From an uncultured Ruminococcus sp. (GTDB lineage: Bacteria; Bacillota; Clostridia; Oscillospirales; CAG-272), in the NCBI GenBank assembly GCA_902766115.1, contig CACXCL010000197.1, positions 1-22,122 on the forward strand: DNA of 22,122 bases, read 5' to 3'. The translations under genes were made by a program, and so were the position numbers. Of the stretch, positions 8,749 to 16,079 are shown piece by piece; within the stretch, counting starts at the first letter, position 1, and the number at the start of each line of letters is the position of its first letter. A model generated the notes under the pieces. The model made no database searches, was not told the DNA's origin, and saw only the letters and a list, made by a program, of their open reading frames with translations.

Positions 8749-9540
8749 CTATTCTGCTTCAAAAACTATTTTTCTCCCGTATTGCACGTCCGCGAGATAG
8801 AGCCCCGCCGCCGGGGCGGTATGCCCGGCGAGGGTCCTGTCACGTGAGTCTATTATACCCGGGATATCCTCCGGATCGATCCTGTCGAAGGCTGTGTCGA
8901 CAAGCGTACCGGTTATGATCCTGACCATATTGTAGAGGAATCCGTCGGCTTTTATGCTGAATTCCACAAGGTCTGGTGAGGTCCTCGCGACCTCCGCCGA
9001 GGTGACCGTGCGGACCGTGGATCTGACCGACGATCCCGACGCCATAAAGCAGGCGAAATCGTGTCTCCCAATCAGTTTTCCTGCCGCCGCTCTCATTCTT
9101 ACGATCCGGTCGTCCGTGAGTTTCCGGTTTATCTGCCACGCCCGTCCTACCAGGAACGGATCTCTTGTCACCCCGTCGTAGATTTTATAAATATACTCTT
9201 TTTCCAGCACGTCGTACCGGGGATGAAATCTGTCGTCGATCTCCGCCGCGCCCGTGACCGAGATCGCATCGGGAAGAACGGCATTAAGTGCCCTGTGGAT
9301 TTTTCCGACGGGAACGGTACACCATCCGTCCTCATGCCCGCCACGGGGGACAACGGTGGCAATATAACAGAGTGCGTGGACCCCGGCGTCGGTTCTGCTG
9401 CATCCCGTAACGTCGCAATCGTATCCGAATACCGTCCGGGCGGCGTCGGTCAGGACGCCCTGCACCGTCGGGACGCCGGGCTGAACCTGCGACCCGTTGA
9501 ACGCGGCGCCGTTATAACGGACTTTTATCACAAGTTTCAT
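8749..9540 (-). CDS. truA: tRNA pseudouridine(38-40) synthase TruA
   Basis: This 263-residue enzyme isomerises uridine to pseudouridine at positions 38-40 of the tRNA anticodon arm. The N terminus (KVRYNGAAFNGSQVQPG) and the catalytic segment GCSRTDAGVHA, with nucleophile D51, are typical of TruA, and the C-terminal half has the expected FLYNMVRIITGTL segment near 190. The frame is open upstream to 9711, but family alignment places the start at ATG 9540, just 14 bases after the ecfT stop. The order ecfA1-ecfA2-ecfT-truA is common in Firmicutes, usually flanked by ribosomal protein genes; those are absent here. Confidence 0.95.
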   Translation of the reverse strand: MKLVIKVRYNGAAFNGSQVQPGVPTVQGVLTDAARTVFGYDCDVTGCSRTDAGVHALCYIATVVPRGGHEDGWCTVPVGKIHRALNAVLPDAISVTGAAEIDDRFHPRYDVLEKEYIYKIYDGVTRDPFLVGRAWQINRKLTDDRIVRMRAAAGKLIGRHDFACFMASGSSVRSTVRTVTSAEVARTSPDLVEFSIKADGFLYNMVRIITGTLVDTAFDRIDPEDIPGIIDSRDRTLAGHTAPAAGLYLADVQYGRKIVFEAE

Positions 9541-9554
9541 CGCGTCACCCCGAT

Positions 9555-10385
9555 TCAGTAGAGTCCGAACCGGAAACCGCCGGCGAATTTGTTGAGGAGG
9601 ACGACTCCCGCTCCGAGTGCGATCACCCCGATAACGAAGACGAAATCCTTTACTCCGGCGCGGAGGACGTTCATGCGGGTCCTGCCCTTCCCGCCCGTAT
9701 AACATCTGCACTCCATCGCCGTGGCGAGATCGCCGGCGCGGCGGAACGCCGAGATAAACAGCGGGACAAGCACAGGGATCAGCGCCTTGGCGCGTTTTAT
9801 GAGACCTCCGCTTGAGAAATCGGCTCCGCGCGCCTTCTGCGCGTTCATGATCTTCTCCGTTTCCTCAATGAGAGTCGGTATGAATCTCAGCGCAATGGTC
9901 ATCATCATGGAAAACTCGTGAACGGGGATCTTTATCTTTGCGAGAGGCGCCAGAAGCTGCTCAAGCCCGTCCGTCAGCGCGATGGGCGTGGTTGTATAGG
10001 TGAGGAACAGACTGGTGCAGACAATAAGCACCACGATCCGTATCACGATGAACGCGGCGTTGACGAGACCCTCGCGGTAAATGCGGATGAAGTAGAAACC
10101 GACGAGAAGATGCTCTCCTCTGACGAAGAAAATATTGATTACCGCGGTAAAGACGATGAGTATAAGCACAGGCTTTATACCGCGTCCGATGATCATGGGG
10201 GATATGCCGGACAGGACCGTGATGAGGACGGCGCTCAGGACGATCAGAGCAAAGGAATAAACGTTGCTCGCCAGAAATATGGCGACAACGTAGAGGATCG
10301 CGATTATAAGCTTTGCTCTCGGATCAAGTCTGTGGAGGATCGAATGACCCTCAACGTACTGACCGAACGTGATATCCATTTTCAT
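9555..10385 (-). CDS. ecfT: Energy-coupling factor transporter transmembrane protein EcfT
   Basis: This 276-residue membrane subunit links the two EcfA ATPases to exchangeable vitamin-binding S components. The N terminus carries the family sequence LHRLDPRAKL (about 18-26), followed by several hydrophobic helices. Two long cytoplasmic coupling helices carry the ARG-type motifs: ARG at 185-187 is intact, while the second is C226-R227-C228 (AMECRCY) in place of the common ARG or ARC, keeping the arginine. ATG 10385 follows GGAG five bases upstream. No S component is encoded in the window, so this is probably a shared (group II) ECF module serving S components encoded elsewhere. Confidence 0.93.
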   Translation of the reverse strand: MKMDITFGQYVEGHSILHRLDPRAKLIIAILYVVAIFLASNVYSFALIVLSAVLITVLSGISPMIIGRGIKPVLILIVFTAVINIFFVRGEHLLVGFYFIRIYREGLVNAAFIVIRIVVLIVCTSLFLTYTTTPIALTDGLEQLLAPLAKIKIPVHEFSMMMTIALRFIPTLIEETEKIMNAQKARGADFSSGGLIKRAKALIPVLVPLFISAFRRAGDLATAMECRCYTGGKGRTRMNVLRAGVKDFVFVIGVIALGAGVVLLNKFAGGFRFGLY

Positions 10386-10421
10386 AGTTTCTCCGGGCGG
10401 CGGGTTTGAAAGGCGCCGCCG

Positions 10422-11264
10422 TCAAAAAAGCTCAGAAATTTTGTCCGCCGCGTAACCGACGGTGTATACGTCGCCGAGATCTATACCGCGGCGGGAAAGC
10501 GCCGCAGCCACACGGGTTATCTGGGGGACGTCCAGTCCGAGACCGATCAGGTCGTTGAATCGTGAGAAGACCTTGTCGGGCGTGCCGTCAAGAATGATCT
10601 TCCCGTCGGCGAGCACCAGGATCCGGTCGCACCAGTTCGCCATGTCCTCCATTGAGTGGCTGACGATTATGATGGACGTTCCCTTCTCACGCTGATATTT
10701 TTTGAGACCGCCGAGGATGTCCGCGCGACCGCCGGGATCAAGCCCTGCGGCAGGCTCGTCAAGGATCAGGACCTTGGGGTCCATGGCGATGACTCCCGCA
10801 AGCGCCACGCGCCGTTTCTGTCCCCCGGACAGATCGAAGGGCGATCGCATCATCAGCTCCTGCGGGACGTTTGCGAACGCGGCGGCGGCAGTCACCCTCT
10901 CTTTGATCTCGTCCTCGTCAAGTCCCATGTTCTTCGGTCCGAAGGCGATGTCGTCGAACACGGTCTCGGCGAAAAGCTGATACTCGGGATACTGCATCAC
11001 GACCCCCGCCTTGAACCGGACTTCGCGTATCTTTTTCGGCTCCTTCCAGATATCGGAGCCGTCCACGAACACCTGGCCCGACGTGGGCTTCAGTATGCCG
11101 TTGATAAGCTGGACCATGGTCGATTTGCCGGAACCGGTATGTCCGATGATACCGGTGATCTCGCCCTCGTTCACGGAAAGGTCGATATCCTTCAGCGCAT
11201 GGACCTCATACGGGGTGTTCTTGTTATAGATATAGTTTACTCCTCGAAGCTCTACTACCGCCAC
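10422..11264 (-). CDS. ecfA2: Energy-coupling factor ATPase EcfA2
   Basis: This 280-residue ABC ATPase is one of the two nucleotide-binding subunits of the ECF vitamin importer. It has Walker A GHTGSGKS (41-48), Q-loop Q91, signature LSGGQ (145-149) and Walker B VLILDE (165-170) followed by PAAGLDP, the pattern typical of EcfA2. The C-terminal region (about 230-280) contains the LGLDVPQIT segment shared by EcfA proteins. GTG 11264 is supported by AAAGGAGGT five bases upstream. It lies 25 bases after ecfA1 and 36 bases before ecfT. Confidence 0.94.
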   Translation of the reverse strand: MAVVELRGVNYIYNKNTPYEVHALKDIDLSVNEGEITGIIGHTGSGKSTMVQLINGILKPTSGQVFVDGSDIWKEPKKIREVRFKAGVVMQYPEYQLFAETVFDDIAFGPKNMGLDEDEIKERVTAAAAFANVPQELMMRSPFDLSGGQKRRVALAGVIAMDPKVLILDEPAAGLDPGGRADILGGLKKYQREKGTSIIIVSHSMEDMANWCDRILVLADGKIILDGTPDKVFSRFNDLIGLGLDVPQITRVAAALSRRGIDLGDVYTVGYAADKISELF

Positions 11265-11289
11265 GGAATACCTCCTTTCAGCGGGACGG

Positions 11290-12174
11290 TCACGCGCCGT
11301 CCGCCGTTTTTTTCTTTTTCAGCGCGTCACGGATCACCTTCGCGCATTTTTCCGGGTCGAAAACGTCAAGCGGAACGTCAAGCCCGCGCTGTCTGAGTTT
11401 ATAAAGCAGTTCCGTTGTCTGGGGGACGTCGAGACTTGCGTTCCAGAGCGTCTCGGGATCTGAAAACACATCTGACGGCGTCCCGGATGTGAGCACGCGC
11501 CCGTCGTTCAGGACGTACACCCTGTCGGCGCGGGTCGCCTCCTCCATGTAGTGAGTTATGAGGACCACGGTGATCCCTTCCTCGTTCAGTTTGTCAATCG
11601 TCTCAAGGACCTCACGTCTGCCCATTGGGTCAAGCATCGCCGTGCTCTCGTCGAAAATAATACATTCGCGCCTCATGGCGATGACGCCGGCGATGGCAAC
11701 ACGCTGTTTCTGCCCTCCGGACAGCTTGTGAGGTGCGTGTCTCGCGTATTTCGTCATGCCCACTGTCTCCAGCGCCTCGTCCACACGGCGACGGATCTCG
11801 GCGCTGGGGATCCCGAGATTCTCGCATCCGAACGCCACGTCCTCCTCCACTATGGTGGCGACTATCTGGTTGTCCGGATTCTGGAAGACCATCCCCACCT
11901 TACGTCTGGCGTCAAGCACGTCCTTCTCCGTGATCCCGTCCGCCGTCATGTCACGCCCGTCGATTATGACCGAGCCGTACTCGGGTGTGTCGAGCATGCA
12001 CATGATCCTTGCAAGAGTGGATTTGCCGCTTCCGTTGTGACCGAGGATCGCCGTAAACGAACCCTTTTCAATTTCAAGGGACACGTTATCCAGCGCCCTG
12101 ACAGGCGGGTTCGTCTCATCCCCCGGATATGCGAAGCTGACGTTTTTAAGTTCTATCTCGTTCATGTTTGCCAT
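11290..12174 (-). CDS. ecfA1: Energy-coupling factor ATPase EcfA1
   Basis: This ABC ATPase of about 294 residues pairs with EcfA2. It has Walker A GHNGSGKS (45-52), a signature LSGGQKQR, and Walker B IIFDE followed by STAMLDP, the degenerate site typical of EcfA1. The C-terminal DVPQTTELLYKLRQRG segment is also typical. Three starts are possible: TTG 12183 (overlapping the methyltransferase stop), ATG 12174 and ATG 12165; family alignment (MNEIELKNVSFAYPG) fits the last two. I give 12174, with 12165 almost as likely because GGATGG lies five bases upstream of it. The short spacing to the upstream gene suggests translational coupling. Confidence 0.93.
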   Translation of the reverse strand: MANMNEIELKNVSFAYPGDETNPPVRALDNVSLEIEKGSFTAILGHNGSGKSTLARIMCMLDTPEYGSVIIDGRDMTADGITEKDVLDARRKVGMVFQNPDNQIVATIVEEDVAFGCENLGIPSAEIRRRVDEALETVGMTKYARHAPHKLSGGQKQRVAIAGVIAMRRECIIFDESTAMLDPMGRREVLETIDKLNEEGITVVLITHYMEEATRADRVYVLNDGRVLTSGTPSDVFSDPETLWNASLDVPQTTELLYKLRQRGLDVPLDVFDPEKCAKVIRDALKKKKTADGA

Positions 12175-12179
12175 CCAAA

Positions 12180-13067
12180 TCAAAGATACTTCTCAGCGGA
12201 CCATCTGGCGCTCGCGCCGCACGGCAGGACAAGGCCGGTGTCCGTTACGGGGAGTCCGGTTTCATCTGTTTCGAGAATACCGCGAGACGCGGTCGGACCG
12301 AGAGACCGCATAAGCATATATCCCATGGAAGCCGGCGAAAGACCCGTGGTATACGAATTAATGAGGAAAAAGACGGGATCGTCCGACAAAACGCCGCGAA
12401 CGAGGGTGATAAGCTCATCCGCGCAGTCCTCGAGCTTCCAAACCTCGCCGCCGGGTCCCCGCCCGTAGGAGGGCGGATCCATGATCACCGCGTCGTATTT
12501 TCTCCCCCGCTTTATTTCCCGGCGGACGAATTTCATGCAGTCGTCAACGATATATCTGCACGGCGCCCCGGCGAGACCTGAGCGTTCCATATTCACCTTT
12601 GCGGCGCCGACCATTCCCCTGGAAGCGTCCACGTGACAAACGGAGGCTCCCGCCCCGGCGCACGCCACGGTGGCGCATCCGGTATAGGCGAACAGATTCA
12701 GGACTCTGACCTCACGGCCGGGATCCCTCTCCTTTGCGGCGCGGATCATCCGGGAGACGAAATCCCAGTTCGCCGCCTGCTCCGGAAAGATCCCCGTGTG
12801 CTTGAAGCCCATTGGTCTCACTGTGAACGTCATCGCCCCGTACCCTACGGTCCAGGACTCTGGAAAGTCGGCGACCTTCCAAGATCCGCCGCCTCCGGAT
12901 CTCCTGTATACGCCGTCGGCGCGTTTCCATCGGGGGTCTTTTCTCTCGCCCGACCATATTATCTGCGGGTCGGGCCTGATGAGGATATATTTCCCCCATC
13001 TCTCGAGCCGCTCGCCTCCGGAGGCGTCGATCAGCTCGTAATCGGTCCATTTATCGCTTATCCACAT
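12180..13067 (-). CDS. Class I SAM-dependent methyltransferase, RlmI/RlmK-like
   Basis: This 295-residue protein has a Rossmann-type methyltransferase domain from about 85 onward. Motif I is LNLFAYTG (123-130), the acidic residue of motif II is D147, and motif IV is DPPSYGRG (197-204). This set is typical of the SAM-methyltransferase family that contains the 23S rRNA methyltransferases RlmI and RlmK/L. It lacks their PUA or THUMP RNA-binding domain; the N-terminal 80 residues (beta-rich, ending GYGAMTFTVRPMGFKHTG) probably serve substrate contact. Substrate is not determined, and rRNA is the likely guess by homology. ATG 13067 lies 25 bases after the ruvC stop. Confidence 0.82.
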   Translation of the reverse strand: MWISDKWTDYELIDASGGERLERWGKYILIRPDPQIIWSGERKDPRWKRADGVYRRSGGGGSWKVADFPESWTVGYGAMTFTVRPMGFKHTGIFPEQAANWDFVSRMIRAAKERDPGREVRVLNLFAYTGCATVACAGAGASVCHVDASRGMVGAAKVNMERSGLAGAPCRYIVDDCMKFVRREIKRGRKYDAVIMDPPSYGRGPGGEVWKLEDCADELITLVRGVLSDDPVFFLINSYTTGLSPASMGYMLMRSLGPTASRGILETDETGLPVTDTGLVLPCGASARWSAEKYL

Positions 13068-13092
13068 ACAGGGATGTCTCCTCTTCGATCAA

Positions 13093-13617
13093 TTACCTGA
13101 GCTTGCCTTTCATGGTTGTGGGTTTATTGAAAAATTCGCGGAGACGCGAACTGCCCGTCTGCGCGTGGCACAGGGCGATGGCAAGCGCGTCAGCCGTGTC
13201 GTCCGGTTTCGGCGCCTCCTTCAGTCCCAGAAGAGAGGTGACCATGGCGATGACCTGCCTCTTTTCCGCCCTGCCGTATCCCACCACCGCTTGCTTCACC
13301 TGGAGCGGCGTGTATTCGAATATTTCAACTCCGTTCAGCCTCGCGGCGAGAAGGATGACGCCTCGGGCCTCCGCTACGATGATGCCGGTCTTCTGGTTTG
13401 TGTTCCAGAAAAGCTCCTCCACCGCCATCGCCCCGGGTCTGTATTTTTTGATTATCTCGTCGAGTTGAAGAAAAACGGATCTCAGGCGGTCTTCGGTCCT
13501 CATATCGGAAGTCGTCCTGATGCAGCCGAAATCCAAGACCTTCGTTCTGCCGCCGTCCGAGTCAAGAACGCCCCATCCGACAAGCGCGATCCCCGGATCA
13601 ATACCCAGAATAACCAC
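13093..13617 (-). CDS. ruvC: Crossover junction endodeoxyribonuclease RuvC
   Basis: This 174-residue nuclease resolves Holliday junctions by paired nicks. The four acidic catalytic positions are visible: D7 (GIDPG), E67 or E68 (AVEELFW), D140 and D143 (DDTADALAIA). The DNA-contact segment VKQAVVGYGRAEKRQV is also present. The start is GTG 13617, set by GGAGG six bases upstream; an overlapping ATG at 13619 is out of frame. This is the first gene of the long minus-strand operon, with a strong promoter at 13650-13678. The usual partners ruvA and ruvB are not downstream, so they must be elsewhere in the genome. Confidence 0.95.
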   Translation of the reverse strand: MVILGIDPGIALVGWGVLDSDGGRTKVLDFGCIRTTSDMRTEDRLRSVFLQLDEIIKKYRPGAMAVEELFWNTNQKTGIIVAEARGVILLAARLNGVEIFEYTPLQVKQAVVGYGRAEKRQVIAMVTSLLGLKEAPKPDDTADALAIALCHAQTGSSRLREFFNKPTTMKGKLR

Positions 13618-13649
13618 ATCAAACCTCCGTAATTATATTTAACCAATAT

Positions 13650-13678
13650 ATTTTACCATATTTTTTATCGCAAGTCAA
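13650..13678 (-). promoter_or_regulatory. Sigma-A promoter of the ruvC superoperon
   Basis: On the minus strand TTGACT (13673-13678) is followed by 17 bases and TAAAAT (13650-13655), with a TG one base upstream of the -10 (extended -10). It ends about 30 bases before the ruvC start codon. It is the only strong promoter I see for the ten genes down to 1598. Confidence 0.8.
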
Positions 13679-13790
13679 AAGTTTTGAGGGATTTTCAGGT
13701 ATTTATTCTCTCATCTTTTCCTTTCGTTTCCCTTGAGCGGTTTTCTTCCGTCTTTTCTTTCCCGCGTGAAATACGATTAACAAAAAAATG

Positions 13791-13819
13791 CTGACGAAAT
13801 CATTTTTACAAGTTATAAA
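13791..13819 (+). promoter_or_regulatory. Possible promoter upstream of spoIVB
   Basis: CTGACG (13791-13796), 17 bases, TATAAA (13814-13819) is a fair sigma-A-like arrangement about 65 bases before the spoIVB ribosome site. spoIVB is expected to use sigma-F or sigma-G, and no good match to those was found in 13680-13889. That interval otherwise shows a pyrimidine-rich stretch (about 13707-13763) and no gene. Confidence 0.3.
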
Positions 13820-13889
13820 CTTCGGCGTGGAAGTACAAATTAAAAGCAGTCGTTTGAGTGAAAAAAGAAAAAAGCGAGGGTGATGCGAA

Positions 13890-15131
13890 ATGAAAACCAA
13901 AACCAAAGCGAAGAGATCATTAAGATCCGCCGTCTCGACGGCGATCTTAACGTTTTTTATCTTCGGTCTGTTTTACGGGTCGATCCCCGAATCATTCAGC
14001 AGAACGCAGAGAGGCGTCGCCGACTGTTTCCTGTGTTCCGTGACGGAAAAGGCGGAGACCGCCGTACCCGTCAGTCCGTACTTTTCGAGCGGGGACGCGG
14101 GCGTTTATACGGTCGACGGCGACGCGATGCTGTTCGGCGTGCTGCCCGTCAAAAGCGTCAGCGTCAGGGTCTACGACAACTTCAGGGTACAGCCGGGCGG
14201 GATGCCGTTCGGTGTTAAGATCAATTCTGCCGGTCTGACGGTAGCCGGAGTCGCCGACGTCCCCTGCGGCGGCGGCAACGTCTCCCCCGCGAGAGACGCG
14301 GGGATAGAAGAGGGCGATGTAATAAAAAAAGCCGACGGCCGCGACGTCAAAAGCGCCGAGGAATTCGTTTCGATGATCGAAAACTCAAAGGGGGAGGTAA
14401 AGCTGCTCTGTGAAAGAGACGGCAAGGAAAGGGTGTTTTCGGTCAACCCCGTCAAATCGTCAGCCGACGGGAAAACAAAGATCGGTCTGTGGCTGAAAGA
14501 CTCCACCGCAGGTATCGGCACCGTAACGTTCATCATCCCCAGCACGAACGTGTTTATGGGTCTCGGACACGCGATCTGCGACTCGGACAGCGGGGAGAAG
14601 GTCGAGATGACAGAGGGGACCGTCACAGACGCCGTAATTACCGGAGTGAACAAGGGTAAAGCGGGAGAGCCCGGCGAACTGAAAGGATCGTTCACGGGCA
14701 AGCGTCTTGGAACAGTCACCGAAAACACCGACGCAGGCGTTCTCGGACGTCTGACGGAGCAGCCGGCCCGCGTGTCGCCGGAAGGGGCCCTTGAGATCGC
14801 GCTGCGCGGCGAGGTGAAAACAGGCGACGCGTATATTTGGTGCACCACGGACGGCGAGGGACCGAAAAAATATTCCATCGAGATCGAAAGTCTCCCGGCA
14901 ATGCCGGACGGCAAGAGCTTCGAGATCAGGGTCACCGATCCCGCGCTCATAGAAAAGGCCGGAGGGATCGTCCAGGGAATGAGCGGAAGCCCCATAATCC
15001 AGGGCGGAAAGCTCGTCGGTGCGGTGACGCACGTTATGGTGAACGATCCGGAACGCGGGTACGGGATATTCGTCGAAAAAATGCTGGAGAGCGCATCGGA
15101 CGACGAGTATCTGCAAAAAAGTGGAAGCTGA
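13890..15131 (+). CDS. spoIVB: SpoIVB serine peptidase (S55 family)
   Basis: This 413-residue forespore-secreted protease cleaves SpoIVFA and so triggers pro-sigma-K activation in the mother cell. It has a basic N terminus and one membrane anchor (about 12-31), a PDZ domain (about 105-190, core DAGIEEGDVIKKADGRDV) and an S55 peptidase domain. Catalytic residues fit B. subtilis SpoIVB: H227 (GLGHAIC), D350 (RVTD) and S365 (GMSGSP); the D-S spacing of 15 equals the Bacillus D363-S378 spacing. Length is close to the usual 425. ATG 13890 follows GAGGGTGAT. It is directly followed by sigG 90 bases downstream, whereas in Bacillus spoIVB sits beside recN and spo0A. It strongly supports a sporulating host. 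Confidence 0.95.
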   Translation: MKTKTKAKRSLRSAVSTAILTFFIFGLFYGSIPESFSRTQRGVADCFLCSVTEKAETAVPVSPYFSSGDAGVYTVDGDAMLFGVLPVKSVSVRVYDNFRVQPGGMPFGVKINSAGLTVAGVADVPCGGGNVSPARDAGIEEGDVIKKADGRDVKSAEEFVSMIENSKGEVKLLCERDGKERVFSVNPVKSSADGKTKIGLWLKDSTAGIGTVTFIIPSTNVFMGLGHAICDSDSGEKVEMTEGTVTDAVITGVNKGKAGEPGELKGSFTGKRLGTVTENTDAGVLGRLTEQPARVSPEGALEIALRGEVKTGDAYIWCTTDGEGPKKYSIEIESLPAMPDGKSFEIRVTDPALIEKAGGIVQGMSGSPIIQGGKLVGAVTHVMVNDPERGYGIFVEKMLESASDDEYLQKSGS

Positions 15132-15137
15132 CGCTCT

Positions 15138-15167
15138 GCATAAAAAAAGGGAGCCGCCGTCCATACT
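15138..15167 (+). promoter_or_regulatory. Candidate sigma-F/sigma-G promoter of sigG
   Basis: GCATA (15138-15142), a full match to the GYATA -35 of sigma-F, is followed by 16 bases and GTCCATACT (15159-15167). This matches four of the five conserved positions of the sigma-F -10 (GGnnAnAnT). The same stretch contains CATACTT, close to the sigma-G -10. It lies about 55 bases before the sigG start codon. In B. subtilis sigG is transcribed by sigma-F and then by itself, which makes the location sensible. Confidence 0.4.
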
Positions 15168-15221
15168 TTAAACAGAAAATAAAAGCGGCTGCCACATGGC
15201 ACGACCGGAAAAGGAAACGGT

Positions 15222-15995
15222 ATGTTCTACGGTAAAGTGGATCTGTGCGGAGTAAACACGTCTTCTCTCCCTGTCCTGTCGGCGGAGGAAAAAAAGGACC
15301 TGCTTCTCAAAACCAAAGACGGCGACAAAGCAGCCAGAGACAAACTGATATCAGGCAATCTCCGGCTGGTTCTCAGCATCATACAGCGGTTCGCGGGAAG
15401 GAGCGAGAGCATGGACGATCTCTTCCAGGTCGGATGCGTCGGTCTGATCAAGGCGGTAGATAATTTCAACGTGGACCTGGACGTCAAGTTTTCGACCTAC
15501 GCCGTACCGATGATAATAGGAGAGGTCAGGCGTTATCTGAGAGACAACAACACCATCAGAGTCAGCAGATCGGTGAGAGAGCTCGCATACAAAGCGCTGA
15601 GGTACAGGGAAACGGCGACGTCAGACACCGGGATCGAGCCGTCGGTGCGGCAGATCGCGGAGGCGCTGGGCGAAAAAGAAAGCGCGATATCGTCCGCAAT
15701 CGAAGCGATAAGCGATCCGATCTCGCTCTACGACCCGGTATACAACGACGGAGGCGAGTCGATCTATGTTCTCGATCAACTGAAGGATGAGAATTCCCTG
15801 GACGAGACCTGGCTCGAGAACATCGCCCTCAGGGAGGCGATGGACAAGCTGTCCGAGCGGGAAAAGGCAATCGTCAACATGAGATACTACAAAGGAAAGA
15901 CGCAGGTGGAGATTGCAAGTGAGATCGGCATATCCCAGGCGCAGGTGTCACGGCTCGAGAAAGGCGCCGTGAACAAGATCAGAAAGCAGCTGTGA
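15222..15995 (+). CDS. sigG: RNA polymerase sporulation sigma factor SigG
   Basis: This 257-residue sigma-70 family factor directs late forespore transcription. The N terminus (KVDLCGVNTSSLPVLSAEE) matches the SigG-specific leader, not SigF. Region 2 (about 45-115, with GNLRLVLSIIQRF, DDLFQVGCVGLIKAVDNF and KFSTYAVPMIIGE) and the DNN-IRVSRSVRELAYKAL segment are close to Bacillus SigG. Region 4 contains the helix-turn-helix EIASEIGISQAQVSRLEKGA (about 227-246). ATG 15222 has AAGGA six bases upstream. It follows spoIVB instead of spoIIGA-sigE as in Bacillus, and is closed by a strong terminator just after the stop. Confidence 0.95.
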   Translation: MFYGKVDLCGVNTSSLPVLSAEEKKDLLLKTKDGDKAARDKLISGNLRLVLSIIQRFAGRSESMDDLFQVGCVGLIKAVDNFNVDLDVKFSTYAVPMIIGEVRRYLRDNNTIRVSRSVRELAYKALRYRETATSDTGIEPSVRQIAEALGEKESAISSAIEAISDPISLYDPVYNDGGESIYVLDQLKDENSLDETWLENIALREAMDKLSEREKAIVNMRYYKGKTQVEIASEIGISQAQVSRLEKGAVNKIRKQL

Positions 15996-16000
15996 AGAAA

Positions 16001-16063
16001 GCGTCCGCGCCGTGACGTCCCGGAAAACCGGGCGCCGCGGTGCGGACGCCGTTATGTTTTTTT
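16001..16063 (+). terminator. Nested-hairpin terminator between sigG and srtB
   Basis: An 11-bp stem with one G-U pair joins 16001-16011 and 16039-16049 (GCGTCCGC with GCGGACGC at its base). Inside its loop a second 5-bp hairpin, CCCGG-AAAA-CCGGG (16019-16032), forms. A run of seven T follows at 16057-16063. It begins six bases after the sigG stop. On the minus strand the same stem is followed by TTTCTTC, so it may also end the convergent srtB transcript. Confidence 0.85.
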
Positions 16064-16079
16064 GATCGCCGGGTTCGGA

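Noticed and set aside
9541..9711. N-terminal extension of truA
   Set aside because: The extra 57 residues are Arg/Gly-rich and overlap ecfT; family alignment starts at ATG 9540.
15149..15193. Terminator between spoIVB and sigG
   Set aside because: The inverted repeat has a long loop of 27 bases, one mismatch and no following U-run.
14171..15202. Minus-strand open frame of 343 codons opposite spoIVB
   Set aside because: Low-complexity Ser/Pro-rich translation, no recognisable domain, antisense to a well-supported spoIVB.
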